From contig NC_073625.1 in the NCBI RefSeq assembly GCF_029407905.1, forward strand, positions 167,482,240 through 167,546,239: DNA of 64,000 bases, given 5' to 3'. Positions 35,769-46,609 of this stretch are shown in pieces; the stretch's first letter is position 1; every line of letters begins with the position of its first letter. The translations under genes were made by a program, and so were the position numbers. The notes beneath the pieces were generated by a model, which was not told the origin of the DNA, searched no databases, and worked only from the letters and a program-made list of their open reading frames with translations. Source of the stretch: Bubalus kerabau (lineage: Eukaryota > Chordata > Mammalia > Artiodactyla > Bovidae).

Positions 35769-35860
35769 AATAAGGATAGCTCAGTGAGGAAATTCAGTGG
35801 AGAAAAGAGGCTGAAATAAGGATAGTTCAGTGAGGAAATTCAGTGGAGAAAAGAGGCTGA
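35769..35860. repeat. 46-bp tandem duplication inside the LTR
   Basis: Two copies (35769-35814 and 35815-35860) of a unit containing 'tcagtgaggaaattcagtgg', differing by one base. In LTR orientation this lies downstream of the polyadenylation signal, in R/U5. Confidence 0.9.
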
Positions 35861-35929
35861 ATAATTCAGCCAGAAGGCGAGAGAAAGAACGACATGGGGA
35901 GACCAAGTTTTGGTGAACAAGGCCCGCAC

Positions 35930-35953
35930 TTTATTTTCCAAAGTAGTTTTTAT
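35930..35953 (-). promoter_or_regulatory. LTR TATA box and polyadenylation signal
   Basis: On the minus strand TATAAAA (35953-35947) is followed about 12 nt later by AATAAA (35935-35930). This compact arrangement occurs in betaretrovirus-like LTRs and fixes the LTR orientation as minus. Confidence 0.6.
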
Positions 35954-36726
35954 ACCTTAAGTTATGCATAGAGGATAATGGGGGAAGGGGTGGAGTCATG
36001 CAAGGACAGCAGTTCCTGGTTCTAATCTAAGCCAGGCTTTCAAACTTATCATATGCAAAAGTTCAGGTGATTGACATCATCTTCTGGCCCGGAGGCCTGT
36101 TAACATTTTAAGAAACTTATTTTTCTCTAAAGGTGATTATTCCAAAGTCAGGCACCAGCCTCCAAAAAAGCATTGGACAAAGCTGCATTTTACATTTCTA
36201 TACACCCATTATATCAATCAATACACTGCCAAGGACACAGTAGGTAAGGAGTATGGAGACTTAGCAGCAAACATTGGCCCAACAAGTGAAAAACCCTTCA
36301 CCAATACAATTTCTAATCAATCTTCTAACTACTCAAAGGAATCTGTGTTTAGGCAGTTTAGAACATCTCCTGCCTCTCACAGTTGGGAGGCTCTGAACAA
36401 TCACATGTGGCCGGAAAAACCTATTCAGGCAGGCTAGAGGATTTCCAAAGGAGTTTTTAGGTTGAAACACTGTCACACCCAGGAATTATTAACTGGAGCT
36501 GTAAGCTAATTCTTTTTTCAGAGAGAGGTAGTGGGGGACAGCCCCCCATAAAGTCAGAGGTGTAGGTGAAAGCACAAAGCAGAAAGTAGGCAGACTCTGG
36601 TTTGGGGGGTAGATGCTCGAGAATTTCCAGGGGGACTCCTGAGGCTCGATCCCGCCTTTGCGTATGCCGAGCCTCCTTCCTCATGACCTTTCTCATGGGC
36701 GGAGTTCCTCACGCTGGCTCCCGGCA

Positions 36727-36805
36727 GTGATAGAATTCCAGTTGAGCTATTCCAGATCCTGAAAGATGATGCTGTGGAAAGTGCTGCACTCAATATGCAA
36801 TATGC
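36727..36805 (+). mobile_element. BovB fragment captured within the LTR end
   Basis: About 79 bp of BovB RT-region sequence ('agaattccagttgagctatt', 'gatgatgctgtgg', 'gtgctgcactcaatatgc') lies between two copies of the LTR terminal sequence ggctcccggca (36716-36726 and 36807-36817). An 8-bp 'caatatgc' stutter occurs near its end. Confidence 0.85.
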
Positions 36806-37618
36806 CGGCTCCCGGCACCAAGGGATTCTCAGGAGTCTTCTCCAACACCACAGTTCAAAAGCATCAATTCTTCAGCACTCAGCTTTCTTCACAGTCCAAC
36901 TCTCACATCCCTACATGACCACAGGAAAAACCATAGCCTTGACTAGACGGACCTTTGTTGGCAAAGTAATGTCTCTGCTTTTGAATATGCTATCTAGGTT
37001 GATCATAACTTTTTTTCCAAGGAGTAAGTGTCTTTTAATTTCGTGGCTGCAGTCACCATCTGCAGTGATTTTGGAGCCCCCCAAATTAAAATCTGACACT
37101 GTTTCCACTGTTTCCCATCTATTTGCCATGAAGTGGTGGGACCAGATGCCATGATCTTAGTTTTCTGAATGTTGAGCTTTAAGCCAACTTTTTCACTCTC
37201 CACTTTCACTTTCATCAAGAGGCTTTTGAGTTCCTCTTCACTTTCTGCCATAAGGGTGGTATCATCTGCATATCTGAGGTTATTGATATTTCTCCCAGCA
37301 ATCTTGATTCCAGCTTATGCTTCTTCCAGCCCAGCATTTCTCATGATGTACTCCACATAGAAGTTAAATAAGCAGGGTGACAATATATAGCCTTGATGTA
37401 CTCCTTTTCCTATTTGGAACCAGTCTGTTGTTCCATGTCCAGTTCTAACTGTTGCTTCCTGACCTGCATACAGATTTCTCAAGAGGCAGGTCAGGTGGTC
37501 TGGTATTCCCATCTCTTTCAGAATTTTCCACAGTTTATTGTGATCCACACAGTCAAAGGCTTTGGCATAGTCAATAAAGCAGAAATAGATGTTTTTCTGG
37601 AACTCTCTTAGTGATTCT

Positions 37619-37772
37619 CCTCTGCTGCTGCTAAGTCACTTCAGTTGTGTCTGACTCTGTGCGACCCCAGAGACGGCAGCCCACCAGGATCCCCCAACCC
37701 TGGGATTCTCCAGGCAAGAACACTGGAATGGGTTGCCATTTCCTTCTCCAATGCATGAAAGTGAAAAGTGAA
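37619..37772 (-). mobile_element. Bov-A half-SINE with 9-bp TSD
   Basis: Antisense single Bov-A monomer plus the 'gaaagtgaaaagtgaaag' linker. The (CTG)n tail is at the left. The flanks are agtgattct at 37610-37618 and 37773-37781. Confidence 0.9.
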
Positions 37773-39115
37773 AGTGATTCTAGCCTACAATAATTACTAA
37801 AGAGAATTCTTCAGGCTGAAATAAAAGGATAAAAGGACATTGGATATTGACTTGAATCCACATGAAAAGATAAGGAGCATCAGTAAACAGAACTATGTAC
37901 GTAAATATGAAAAAATGTCTTTTTGTAACTTTTTCCTACTATTTTATTCAAAGGAAGTACATGAAGTAATAATTATAAACTTTGTTGATAGACATATAAA
38001 ATGCAATTTGTATGTTAATTACAGAACAAAGGAAAAGAGAGAGAGAATGGGTCTCTACTGGAAGAAAATTAAAAGGCATGCTATTGAAATTAAGTTGGTA
38101 TCAATCTAAACTGGATTAAGATAAAAATTATAATTCCCAGGACAACCACAAAACAACAACAAAAAAATTCTCAAAAACATGATTAAAAACAATAAAATAA
38201 AATAGATATTTTTCATTATAACATTTTAACCAAAGAAAGTAGAAATGGGGGAATGGGGTAACAAAACAGAGTCTTAACATTGCTAATCATAGAAATGAAA
38301 ATCAAAAACACAATGAAATATCATCTCATACCTGTCAGAAGAACTGTCATTAAAAAAAAAGGAAAATCTTGGTGAGGATGTGAGGAAAGGAAACTTTTGT
38401 ACACTGTGAGTGGGAATGTAAATCGTGGCAGCTATTGTGAAAAATAGAATGGAAGATTCTCAGAAAATGAACTAACATATGAATGGCAATTCCACGCCTA
38501 GGTACATATATCTGAAAAAAACCTCACTGACTTGAAAAGATATATGCACCCTAGTGTTCACAGCAGCATTATTTACAATTACCCATGTATAGAAGCTAAC
38601 TTCTACAGGCGGCCATCAATAGGTGAATGGATAAAAATATGTGTACGTACATACATACATACATACATACATATACACAAACTCTGGAATACTATCCAGC
38701 CGCCCAAAAGAATGAAAATTTGTCATTTGCAGTGACATGGATGGACTTGGAAGTCATAATGCTAAATGAAATGTCAGATAATAAGTGATAATGCTATCAC
38801 TTATATGTGTAATCTAAAAATGACAAACTTGTGACTATAACAAAAAAACTGCAGACTCACAGATATAGAGAACAAACTAGTGGTTACCAGAAGGGAGACA
38901 AAAGGAAGGAGGGGTAGTATAGAGGTAGGGATTAAGAGGCACAAACTATTGGATGTCAAATAAAATAAGCTATAAGGATATATGTCCAATGTGGGAAAAA
39001 TAGCCAATATTTCATAATTATAAAGGGAAGTAGTAAAATAACCTTTAAAAGTTGTAAATCACTATATTGTACATCTGCACCATATATTTTACATTAACTG
39101 TACTTCACTAAACAA
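37773..39115 (+). mobile_element. L1M-type LINE, inter-ORF region joined to 3' end
   Basis: 37773-38205 matches the L1 inter-ORF region ('ttgaaattaagttggtatca') and is the reverse complement of 25750-26135. At about 38230 it jumps to the ORF2 3' end ('cacagcagcattatttacaa', 'gtgaatggataaaa') and the 3' UTR ('acaaactagtggttaccaga', 'atatattttacattaactgt'). Most of ORF2 is deleted. Confidence 0.75.
38645..38674. repeat. (ACAT)n microsatellite
   Basis: About seven ACAT units inside the L1 3' end, probably grown from the L1 'acatac' motif. Confidence 0.85.
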
Positions 39116-39116
39116 A

Positions 39117-39448
39117 AGACAAGATATATAGAAAACAAATGTAACCTTGTTTTATTCATAATTACATTAGATTTAAATGGAGAAATTACTTCAAGCAAAA
39201 GGTAGAGACTAGAAAATGGATTTTAAAAGTTACCTTATTTATTATTTACAAAAGACAGATTCAAAAGCCAAGTAGATTGAAAGAAATTATGGGAAAACAT
39301 AACATAAAGACACTAAACAACAGGAAGCATAGGGCACTATATCAATATCAGACAAAACAGACTTTCAGAACAAAATTGCCTCTAAAGAGTAGGACATTTT
39401 ATAATGAAAAAATGATCAGTCCATTAGAAAGACAGAATATGTTTCAAC
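39117..39448 (+). mobile_element. L1 inter-ORF and ORF2 start fragment
   Basis: 'acaagatatatagaaaaca' followed by 'cattagatttaaatgg' and 'caatatcagacaaaacagac' follow the start of an old L1 ORF2 in sense orientation. Diverged, with no open frame of note. Confidence 0.6.
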
Positions 39449-40367
39449 ATTTAGAGACAAGATGGAGGAGTAAAAGAACCTTGAACCCATCTCCTCTCAT
39501 GAGAACACTGAAATCACAACTAATTGGTGAACAAGCATTGACTAAAAAGAAAAAAAAAAAAAAAAGACTGTAATCTACCAAAAAATATACCCTATATCCA
39601 AAGTAGAAAAAACCAGGAGAGAGTAGGAGAGATGCACTAGTGATAAAATCAAATCCTGTTCCACCAGGTGGAAGGCACGCGGGGCTTGACTGTAGGAGCT
39701 CCAGAGGGAGCTGGAAGATACAGAGACTCCACTCTTGCAGGGCACACAGAAGGTCTCATGTACACCAGAAACCAGGGCAAAAGCAGTCATCCAAGTTCAT
39801 GGAGCACAAAACATACCATGCAGGTTTAACCCAAGTAGGAACATGCTGAAATACACAGTAATCAAATTGACAAAAATTAAAGACAAAGAGAAAATATTAA
39901 ATGCACCAAGGCAAAAGCAACAGATAACATACAACAAAATTCCCAAAAGGTTATCAGCTGATAAATCAGCTGAAGTTTTGCCAGCCAGAAAGGAGTGGCA
40001 CAATGTACCTAAAGTGATGAAACTGAAAAACCTACAAGCAAGAGTACTATATATACCCAGTGAAGCTCTTACTGAGAGTTGATGGAGGAATTGAAAGCTT
40101 TATAGATCAGCATAAGCTAAGGGAATTCAGGAGAACCAAGCCAGCGTTACAACAAATTCTAAAGGAACTCTTCTATTTAATAAAGAAAAAGGCCACAATT
40201 AGAAACAAAATTGTGAATGGGAAAGCTGACCATTAAAGGCAGACATATAGTAAAGGTAGAAAGTTGCCCACACATAAATATGATATCAGAATCAGCAATC
40301 ATGAGGAGAGTACAAATGCAGAATATTGAGAATGCTTTTGAGATTAGGAGACCAGTAACTCAAAACT

Positions 40368-40638
40368 CGGAGAAGGCAATGGCAACCCACTCCAGTACTC
40401 TTGCCTGGCAAATCCCATGGATAGAGAATCCTCGTAGGCTGCAGTCCATGGGGTCGCTAGGAGTCGGATACGACTGAATGACTTCACTTTCACTTTTCAC
40501 TTTCATGCATTGGAGAATGAAATGGCAACCCACTCCAGTTCTTGCCTGGAGAATCCCAGGGATGGGGGAGCCTGGTGGGCTGCCATCTATGGGGTCGCAC
40601 AGAGTTGGACACAACTCAAGTGACTTAGCAGCAGCAGC
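40368..40638 (+). mobile_element. Bov-A2 SINE with perfect 11-bp TSD
   Basis: Complete sense dimer ending in (CAG)n. The 11-mer aactcaaaact lies at 40357-40367 and 40639-40649. Confidence 0.95.
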
Positions 40639-40670
40639 AACTCAAAACTATATAGAGCTATGTATATATA

Positions 40671-40702
40671 TACACACTCACACACACACATATATACATA
40701 TG
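40671..40702. repeat. (CA)n/(TA)n microsatellite
   Basis: Alternating CA and TA steps just past the SINE tail. Confidence 0.7.
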
Positions 40703-41003
40703 ACTGCCATATCAAGTCTTCATAGTAAAGGCAAACCAAAAATATGCAAAAGATATACACATAAAAAAGGAATTCAAGCAAAACACTAAAGATAGTCATC
40801 AAATCCAAGAGAACAAATGAGGAAGGGAAGAAGACCTACAAAAACAAATCTAAAACAATCGACAAAATGGCAATACAAAGTATCAGTAATTATCTTAATT
40901 GTAAATAGATTAAATGCTCTAACCAAAAGGCATAGACTGCCTAAATGGTTACAAAAACAAGACAGATACATATGTTCTGTACAGGAGACCCACTTCAGAT
41001 CTA

Positions 41004-41277
41004 GCTGCTGCTGCTGCTGCTAAGTCGCTTCAGTTGTGGCCGACTCTGTGCGACCCCATAGACGGCAGCCCACCAGGCTCCATTGTCCCTGGAATTCTCC
41101 AGGCAAGAACACTGGAGTGGGTTGCCATTTCCTTCTCCAATGCATGAAAGTGAAAAATGAAAGTGAAAGTGAAGTCACTCAGTCATGTCCGACTTGTAGC
41201 GACCCCAGAGATGGCAGCCTACCAGGCTCCTCTGGCCATGGGATTTGCCAGGCAAGAGTACTGGAGTAGGTTGCCAT
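41004..41277 (-). mobile_element. Bov-A2 SINE with 8-bp TSD
   Basis: Antisense dimer with a (GCT)6-type tail, missing the last ~10 bp of its 5' end. The flanks cagatcta (40996-41003) and cacatcta (41278-41285) form a TSD with one mismatch. Removing the SINE restores the L1 ORF2 order. Confidence 0.9.
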
Positions 41278-41822
41278 CACATCTAGGGACACATACAAAC
41301 TGGAAGTGAAAGGATAGAAAAAGATATTCCTTGCAAATGGAAATCAGAAGAAAGCTGGAGTAGAAATACTGACATCAGACAAAATAGACTTTAAAATAGT
41401 GTACAAGAGACAAAGAAAGACACTACATGATGATCAACTTAAAACTCAAAGTAGAAGATACTACAATTTTATTTTATTTTTGAAATTTTATTTTATTTTT
41501 AAACTTTACATAATTGTATTAGTTTTGCCAAATATCAAAATGAATCCACCACAGGTATACATGTGTTCCCCATCCTGAACCCTCCTCCCTCCTCCCTCCC
41601 CATTCCATCCCTCTGGGTTGTCCCAGTGCACCAGCCCCAAGCATCCAGTATCGTGCATCGAACCTGGACTGGCAACTCGTTTCATACATGATATTTTACA
41701 TGTTTCAATGCCATTCTCCCAAATCTTCCCACCCTCTCCCTCTCTCACAGAGTCCATAAGACTGTTCTATACATCAGTGTCTCTTTTGCTGTCTCGTACA
41801 CAGGGTTATTGTTACCATCTTT

Positions 41823-44800
41823 CTAAATTCCATATATATGCGTTAGTATACTGTATTGGTGTTTTTCTTTCTGGCTTACTTCACTCTGTATAATAGGCTC
41901 CAGTTTCATCCACCTCATTAGAACTGGTTCAAATGTATTCTTTTTAATGGCTGAGTAATACTCCATTGTGTATATGTACCACTGCTTTCTTATCCATTCA
42001 TCTGTTGATGGACATCTAGGTTGCTTCCATGTCCTGGCTATTATAAACAGTGCTGTGATGAACATCGGGGTACACGTGTCTCTTTCCCTTCTGGTTTCCT
42101 CAGTGTGTATGCCCAGCAGTGGGATTGCTGGATCATAAGGCAGTTCTATTTCCAGTTTTTTAAGGAATCTTCACACTGTTCTCCATAGTGGCTGTACTAG
42201 TTTGCATTCCCACCAACAGTGTAAGAGGGTTCCCTTTTCTCCACACCCTCTCCAGCATTTATTGCTTGTAGACTTTTGGATCGCAGCCATTCTGACTGGT
42301 GTGAAATGTACCTCATAGTGGTTTTGATTTGCATTTCTCTGATTATGAGTGATGTTGAGCATCTTTTCATGTGTTTGTTAGCCATCTGTATGTCTTCTTT
42401 GGAGAAATGTCTATTTAGTTCTTTGGCCCATTTTTTGATTGATCATTTATTTTTCTGGAGTTGAGCTGTAGGAGTTGCTTGTATATTCTCGAGATTAGTT
42501 GTTTGTCAGTTGCTTCATTTGCTATTATCTTCTCCCATTCTGAAGGCTGTCTTTTCACCTTGCTAATAGTTTCCTTTGATGTGCAGAAGCTTTTAAGGTT
42601 AATTAGGTCCCATTTGTTTATTTTTGCTTTTATTTCCAATATTCTGGGAGGTGGGTCATAGAGGATCCTGCTGTGATGTATGTCAGAGTGTTTTGCCTAT
42701 GTTCTCCTCTAGGAGTTTTATAGTTTCTGGTCTTACGTTGAGATCTTTAATCCATTTTGAGTTTATTTTTCTGTATGCTGTTAGAAAGTGTTCTAGTGTC
42801 ATTCTTTTACAAGTGGTTGACCAGATTTCCCAGCACCACTTGTTAAAGAGATTGTCTTTAATCCATTGTAATTCTTGCCTCCTTTGTCAAAGATAAGGTG
42901 TCCATATGTGCGTGGATTTATCTCTGGGCTTTCTATTTTGTTCCATTGATCTATATTTCTGTCTTTGTGCCAGTACCATACTGTCTTGATAACTGTGTCT
43001 TTGTAGTAGAGCCTGAAGTCAGGTAGGTTGATTCCTCCAGTTCCATTCTTCTTTCTCAAGATCGCTTTGGCTATTCGAGGTTTTTTGTATTTCCATACAA
43101 ATTGTGAAATTATTTGTTCTAGCTCTGTGAAGAATGCTGTTGGTAGCTTGATAGGGATTGCACTGAATCTATAGATTGCTTTGGGTAGTATACTCATTTT
43201 CACTATATTGATTCTTCCAATCCATGAACATGGTATATTTCTCCATCTGTTAGTGTCCTCTTTGATTTCTTTCACCAGTGTTTTATAGTTTTCTATATAT
43301 AGGTCTTTAGTTTCTTTAGGTAGATATATTCCTAAGTATTTTATTCTTTCCGTTGCAATGGTGAATGGAATTGTTTCCTTAATTTCTCTTTCTGTTTTCT
43401 CATTATTAGTGTATAGGAATGCAAGTGATTTCTGTGTGTTGATTTTATATCCTGCAACTTTACTATAGTCATTGATTAGTTCTAGTAATTTTCTGGTGGA
43501 GTCTTTAGGGTTTTCTATGTAGAGGATCATGTCATCTGCAAACAGTGAGAGCTTTACTTCTTTTCCAATTTGGATTCCTTTTATTTCTTTTTCTGCTCTG
43601 ATTGCTGTGGCCAAAACTTCCAAAACTATGTTGAATAGTAATGGTGAAAGTGGGCACCCTTGTCTTGTTTCTGACTTTAGAGGAAATGCTTTCAATTTTT
43701 CACCATTGAGGATAATGTTTGCTGTGGGTTTGTCATATATAGCTTTTATTATGTTGAGGTATGTTCCTTCGATTCCTGCTTTCTGGAGAGTTTTTATCAT
43801 AAATGGATGTTGAATTTTGTCAAAGGCTTTCTCTGCATCTATTGAGATAATCATATGGTTTTTATTTTTCAACTTGTTAATGTGGTGTATTACATTGATT
43901 GATTTGTGGATATTGAAGAATCCTTGCATCCCTGGGATAAAGCCCACTTGGTCATGGTGTATGATCTTTTTAATGTGTTGTTGGATTCTGATTGCTAGAA
44001 TTTTGTTAAGCATTTTTGCATCTATGTTCATCAGTGATATTGGCCTGTAGTTTTCTTTTTTTGTGGGATCTTTGTCATGTTTTGGTATTAGGGTGATGGT
44101 GGCCTCATAGAATGAGTTTGGAAGTTTACCATCCTCTGCAATTTTCTGGAAGAGTTTGAGCAGGATAGGTGTTAGCTCTTCTCTAAATTTTTGGTAGAAT
44201 TCAGCTGTGAAACCGTCTGGACCTGGGCTTTTGTTTGCTGGAAGATTTTTGATTACAGTTTCAATTTCCGTGCTTGTGATGGGTCTGTTAAGATTTTCTA
44301 TTTCTTCCTGATCGAGTTTTGGAAAGTTGTACTTTTCTAAGAATTTGTCCATTTCTTCCACGTTGTCCATTTTATTGGCATATAATTGTTGATAGTAGTC
44401 TCTTATGATCCTTTGTATTTCTGTGTTGTCTGTTGTGATCTCTCCATTTTCATTTCTAATTTTATTGATTTGATTTTTCTCCCTTTGTTTCTTGATGAGT
44501 CTGGCTAATGGTTTGTCAATTTTATTTATCCTTTCAAAAAACCAGCTTTTGGTTTTGTTGATTTTTGCTATGATCTCTCTTGTTTCTTTTGCATTTATTT
44601 CTGCTCTAAGTTTTAAGATTTCTTTCCTTCTACTGACCCTGGGGTTCTTCATTTCTTCCTTTTCTAGTTGCTTTAGGTGTAGAGTTAGGTTATTTATTTG
44701 ACTTTTTTCTTGTTTCTTGAGGTGTGCCTGTATTGCTATGAACCTTCCCCTTAGGACTGCTTTTACCATGTCCCACAGGTTTTGGGTTGTTGTGTTTTCA

Positions 44801-45631
44801 TTTTCATTCGTTTCTATGCAAATTTTGATTTCTTTTTTGATTTCTTCTGTGATTTGTTGGTTATTCAGCAGCGTGTTGTTCAGCCTCCATCTTGGAATTT
44901 TTAATAGTTTTTCTCTTGTAATTGAGATCTAATCTTACTGCATTGTGGTCGGAAAGGATGCTTGGAATGATTTCTATTTTTTTGAATTTACCAAGGCTAG
45001 ATTTATGGCCCAGGATGTGATCTATCCTGGAGAAGGTTCCATGTGTGCTTGAGAAAAAGGTGAAATTCATTGTTTTGGGATGAAATGTCCTATAGATATC
45101 AATTAGGTCTAACTGGTCTATTGTGTTGTTTAAAGTTTGTGTTTCCTTGTTAATTTTCTGTTTAGTTGATCTATCCATAGGTGTGAGTGGGGTATTAAAG
45201 TCTCCCACTATTATTGTGTTATTGTTAATTTCTCCTTTCATACTTGTTAGCATTTGTCTTACATACTGTGGTGCTCCCATGTTGGGTGCATATATATTTA
45301 TAATTGTTATATCTTCTTCTTGGATTGATCCTTTGATCATTATGTAGTGACCATCTTTGTCTCTTTTCACAGTCTTTGTTTTAAAGTCTATTTTATCTGA
45401 TATGAGTATTGCTACTCCTGCTTTCTTTTGTTCCCTATTTGCATGGAAAATCTTTTTCCAGCCCTTCACTTTCAGTCTGTATGTGTCCCCTGTTTTGAGG
45501 TGGGTCTCTTGTAGACAACATATGCAGGGGTCTTGTTTTTGTATCCATTCAGCCAGTCTTTGTCTTTGGGTTGGGGCATTCAACCCATTTACGTTTAAGG
45601 TAATTACTGATAAGTATGATCCCGTTGCCAT
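41823..45631 (-). pseudogene. L1 ORF2 (endonuclease-reverse transcriptase), frameshifted
   Basis: ORF2p nicks target DNA and reverse-transcribes L1 RNA on it. The N-terminal AP-endonuclease (45631-44913) keeps its motifs: 'LNVNGLN', 'QETH', 'NIYAPN', 'GDFNTPL', 'RIDHILG' and 'SDHN'. An extra A in a run at 44908-44912 then shifts the frame. The next open segment (44907 to 42873) holds the full RT with 'LPANKSPGPDGF', 'IISIDAEKAFDKIQHP', 'RQGCPLSPLLFN' and the catalytic FADD ('LFADDMILY'). A one-base loss at about 42869-42873 and further shifts between 42640 and 42170 break the cysteine-rich C-terminal part ('KCWRGCGEKGTLLHCWWEC', 42171-42362). The original end 'HIYGI' is at 41826. The endonuclease and RT are separately intact, but no full protein can be made. 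Confidence 0.92.
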
Positions 45632-45682
45632 TTACTTTATTATTTTGGGTTCGAATTTATACACCATTTTTGTGTTTCCTGT

Positions 45683-46609
45683 CTAGAGAATATCCTTTAG
45701 TATTTGTTGGAGAGCTGGTTTGGTGGTGCAGAATTCTCTCAGCTTTTGCTCGTCTGAAAAGCTTTTGATTTCTCCTTCATACTTGAATGAGATCCTTGCT
45801 GGGTACAATAATCTGGGCTGTAGGTTATTTTCTTTCATCATTTTAAGTATGTCTTGCCATTCCCTCCTGGCTTGAAGAGTTTCTATTGAAAGATCAGCTG
45901 TTATCCTTATGGGAATCCCCTTGTGTGTTATTTGTTGTTTTTCCCTTGCTGCTTTTAATATTTGTTCTTTGTGTTTGATCTTTGTTAATTTGATTAATAT
46001 GTGTCTTGGGGTGTTTCGCCTTGGGTTTATCCTGTTTGGGACTCTCTGGGTTTCTTGGACTTGGGTGATTATTTCCTTCCCCATTTTAGGGAAGTTTTCA
46101 ACTATTATCTCCTCAAGTATTTTCTCATGGTCTTTCTTTTTGTCTTCTTCTTCTGGGACCCCTATGATTCGAATGTTGTAGCATTTAATATTGTCCTGGA
46201 GGTCTCTGAGATTGTCCTCATTTCTTTTAATTCATTTTTCTTTTATCCTCTCTGATTCATTTATTTCTACCATTCTATCTTCTAATTCACTAATCCTATC
46301 TTCTGCCTCTGTTATTCTACTATTTGTTGCCTCCAGAGTGTTTTTAATTTCACTTATTGCATTATTCATTATATATTGACTCTTTTTTATTTCTTCTAAG
46401 TCCTTGTTAAACCTTTCTTGCATCTTCTCAATCCTTGCCTCCAGACTATTTATCTGTGATTCCATTTTAATTTCAAGATTTTGGATCAATTTCATTATCA
46501 TTATTCGGAATTCTTTATCAGGTAGATTCCCTATCTCTTCCTCTTTTGTTTGGTTTGGTGGGCATTTATCCTGTTCCTTTATCTGCTGGCTATTCCTCTG
46601 TCTCTTCAT
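45683..46609 (-). pseudogene. L1 ORF1 (RNA-binding chaperone), one premature TGA
   Basis: ORF1p trimerises through a coiled coil and coats L1 RNA. The frame is 309 codons including the stop. N-terminal residues 1-40 are basic/acidic. A coiled coil with regular Leu/Ile spacing follows to about residue 120 ('RITEAEDRISELEDRM'), then the RRM-like part ('NIRIIGVPEEED') and the C-terminal domain ('RHILIKLTKIKHKEQIL', 'KGIPIRITADLS'). The only lesion I see is an in-frame TGA at 46234-46232, where family sequence has CGA: a CpG-type transition. The frame is otherwise continuous from 46609 to 45683. Start chosen at the ATG before 'KRQRNSQQ'. A short N-terminal product might be made; the rest would need readthrough. 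Confidence 0.9.

Larger units (their letters stand above)
35657..36817 (-). mobile_element. Solo LTR of an endogenous retrovirus (class II, BTLTR1-like)
   Basis: A 1,161-bp block starts tgccggggtcc and ends ctcccggca on the plus strand, with TG...CA ends. It is flanked by the perfect 6-bp duplication ccaagg (35651-35656, 36818-36823), the size typical of class II (betaretrovirus-like) ERVs. Orientation is minus: TATA and AATAAA signals read correctly only on that strand. No gag, pro, pol or env sequence is present, so this is a solo LTR left by LTR-LTR recombination. The name BTLTR1-like is from memory of the bovine LTR and should be checked. Confidence 0.88.
35322..37609 (-). mobile_element. 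BovB LINE split by a solo LTR
   Basis: Antisense BovB starting with an unusual (AGATC)n tail at 35322-35341, then the C-terminal region up to 35656. The LTR follows, then BovB resumes at 36818 and runs through the RT palm to 37609 ('gtttttctggaactctct'), where it is 5'-truncated. Minus-strand frames (37003-37251, 37315-37548) preserve 'KVGLKLNIQKTKIMASGP' and 'HGTTDWFQIGKGVHQG' but are shifted relative to each other. No clean TSD for the whole copy. Confidence 0.93.
39449..41461 (+). mobile_element. Older sense L1, left half (5' UTR, ORF1 3' part, ORF2 start)
   Basis: Begins with an L1-type 5' sequence ('gacaagatggaggagtaaaa'), continues through 5' UTR to 39770, then skips to the ORF1 C-terminal half. 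The frame 39735-40082 reads 'NMLKYTVIKLTKIKDKEKIL', the ORF1 nucleic-acid-binding C-terminal domain. It then covers the inter-ORF region and ORF2 start, interrupted by SINEs at 40368 and 41004. Its right half resumes at 50396 beyond the L1_BT insertion. Confidence 0.75.

Noticed and set aside
35657..36817. Remnant provirus with coding genes
   Set aside because: Only one LTR is present, bounded by its TSD; no gag, pro, pol or env similarity inside or beside it.
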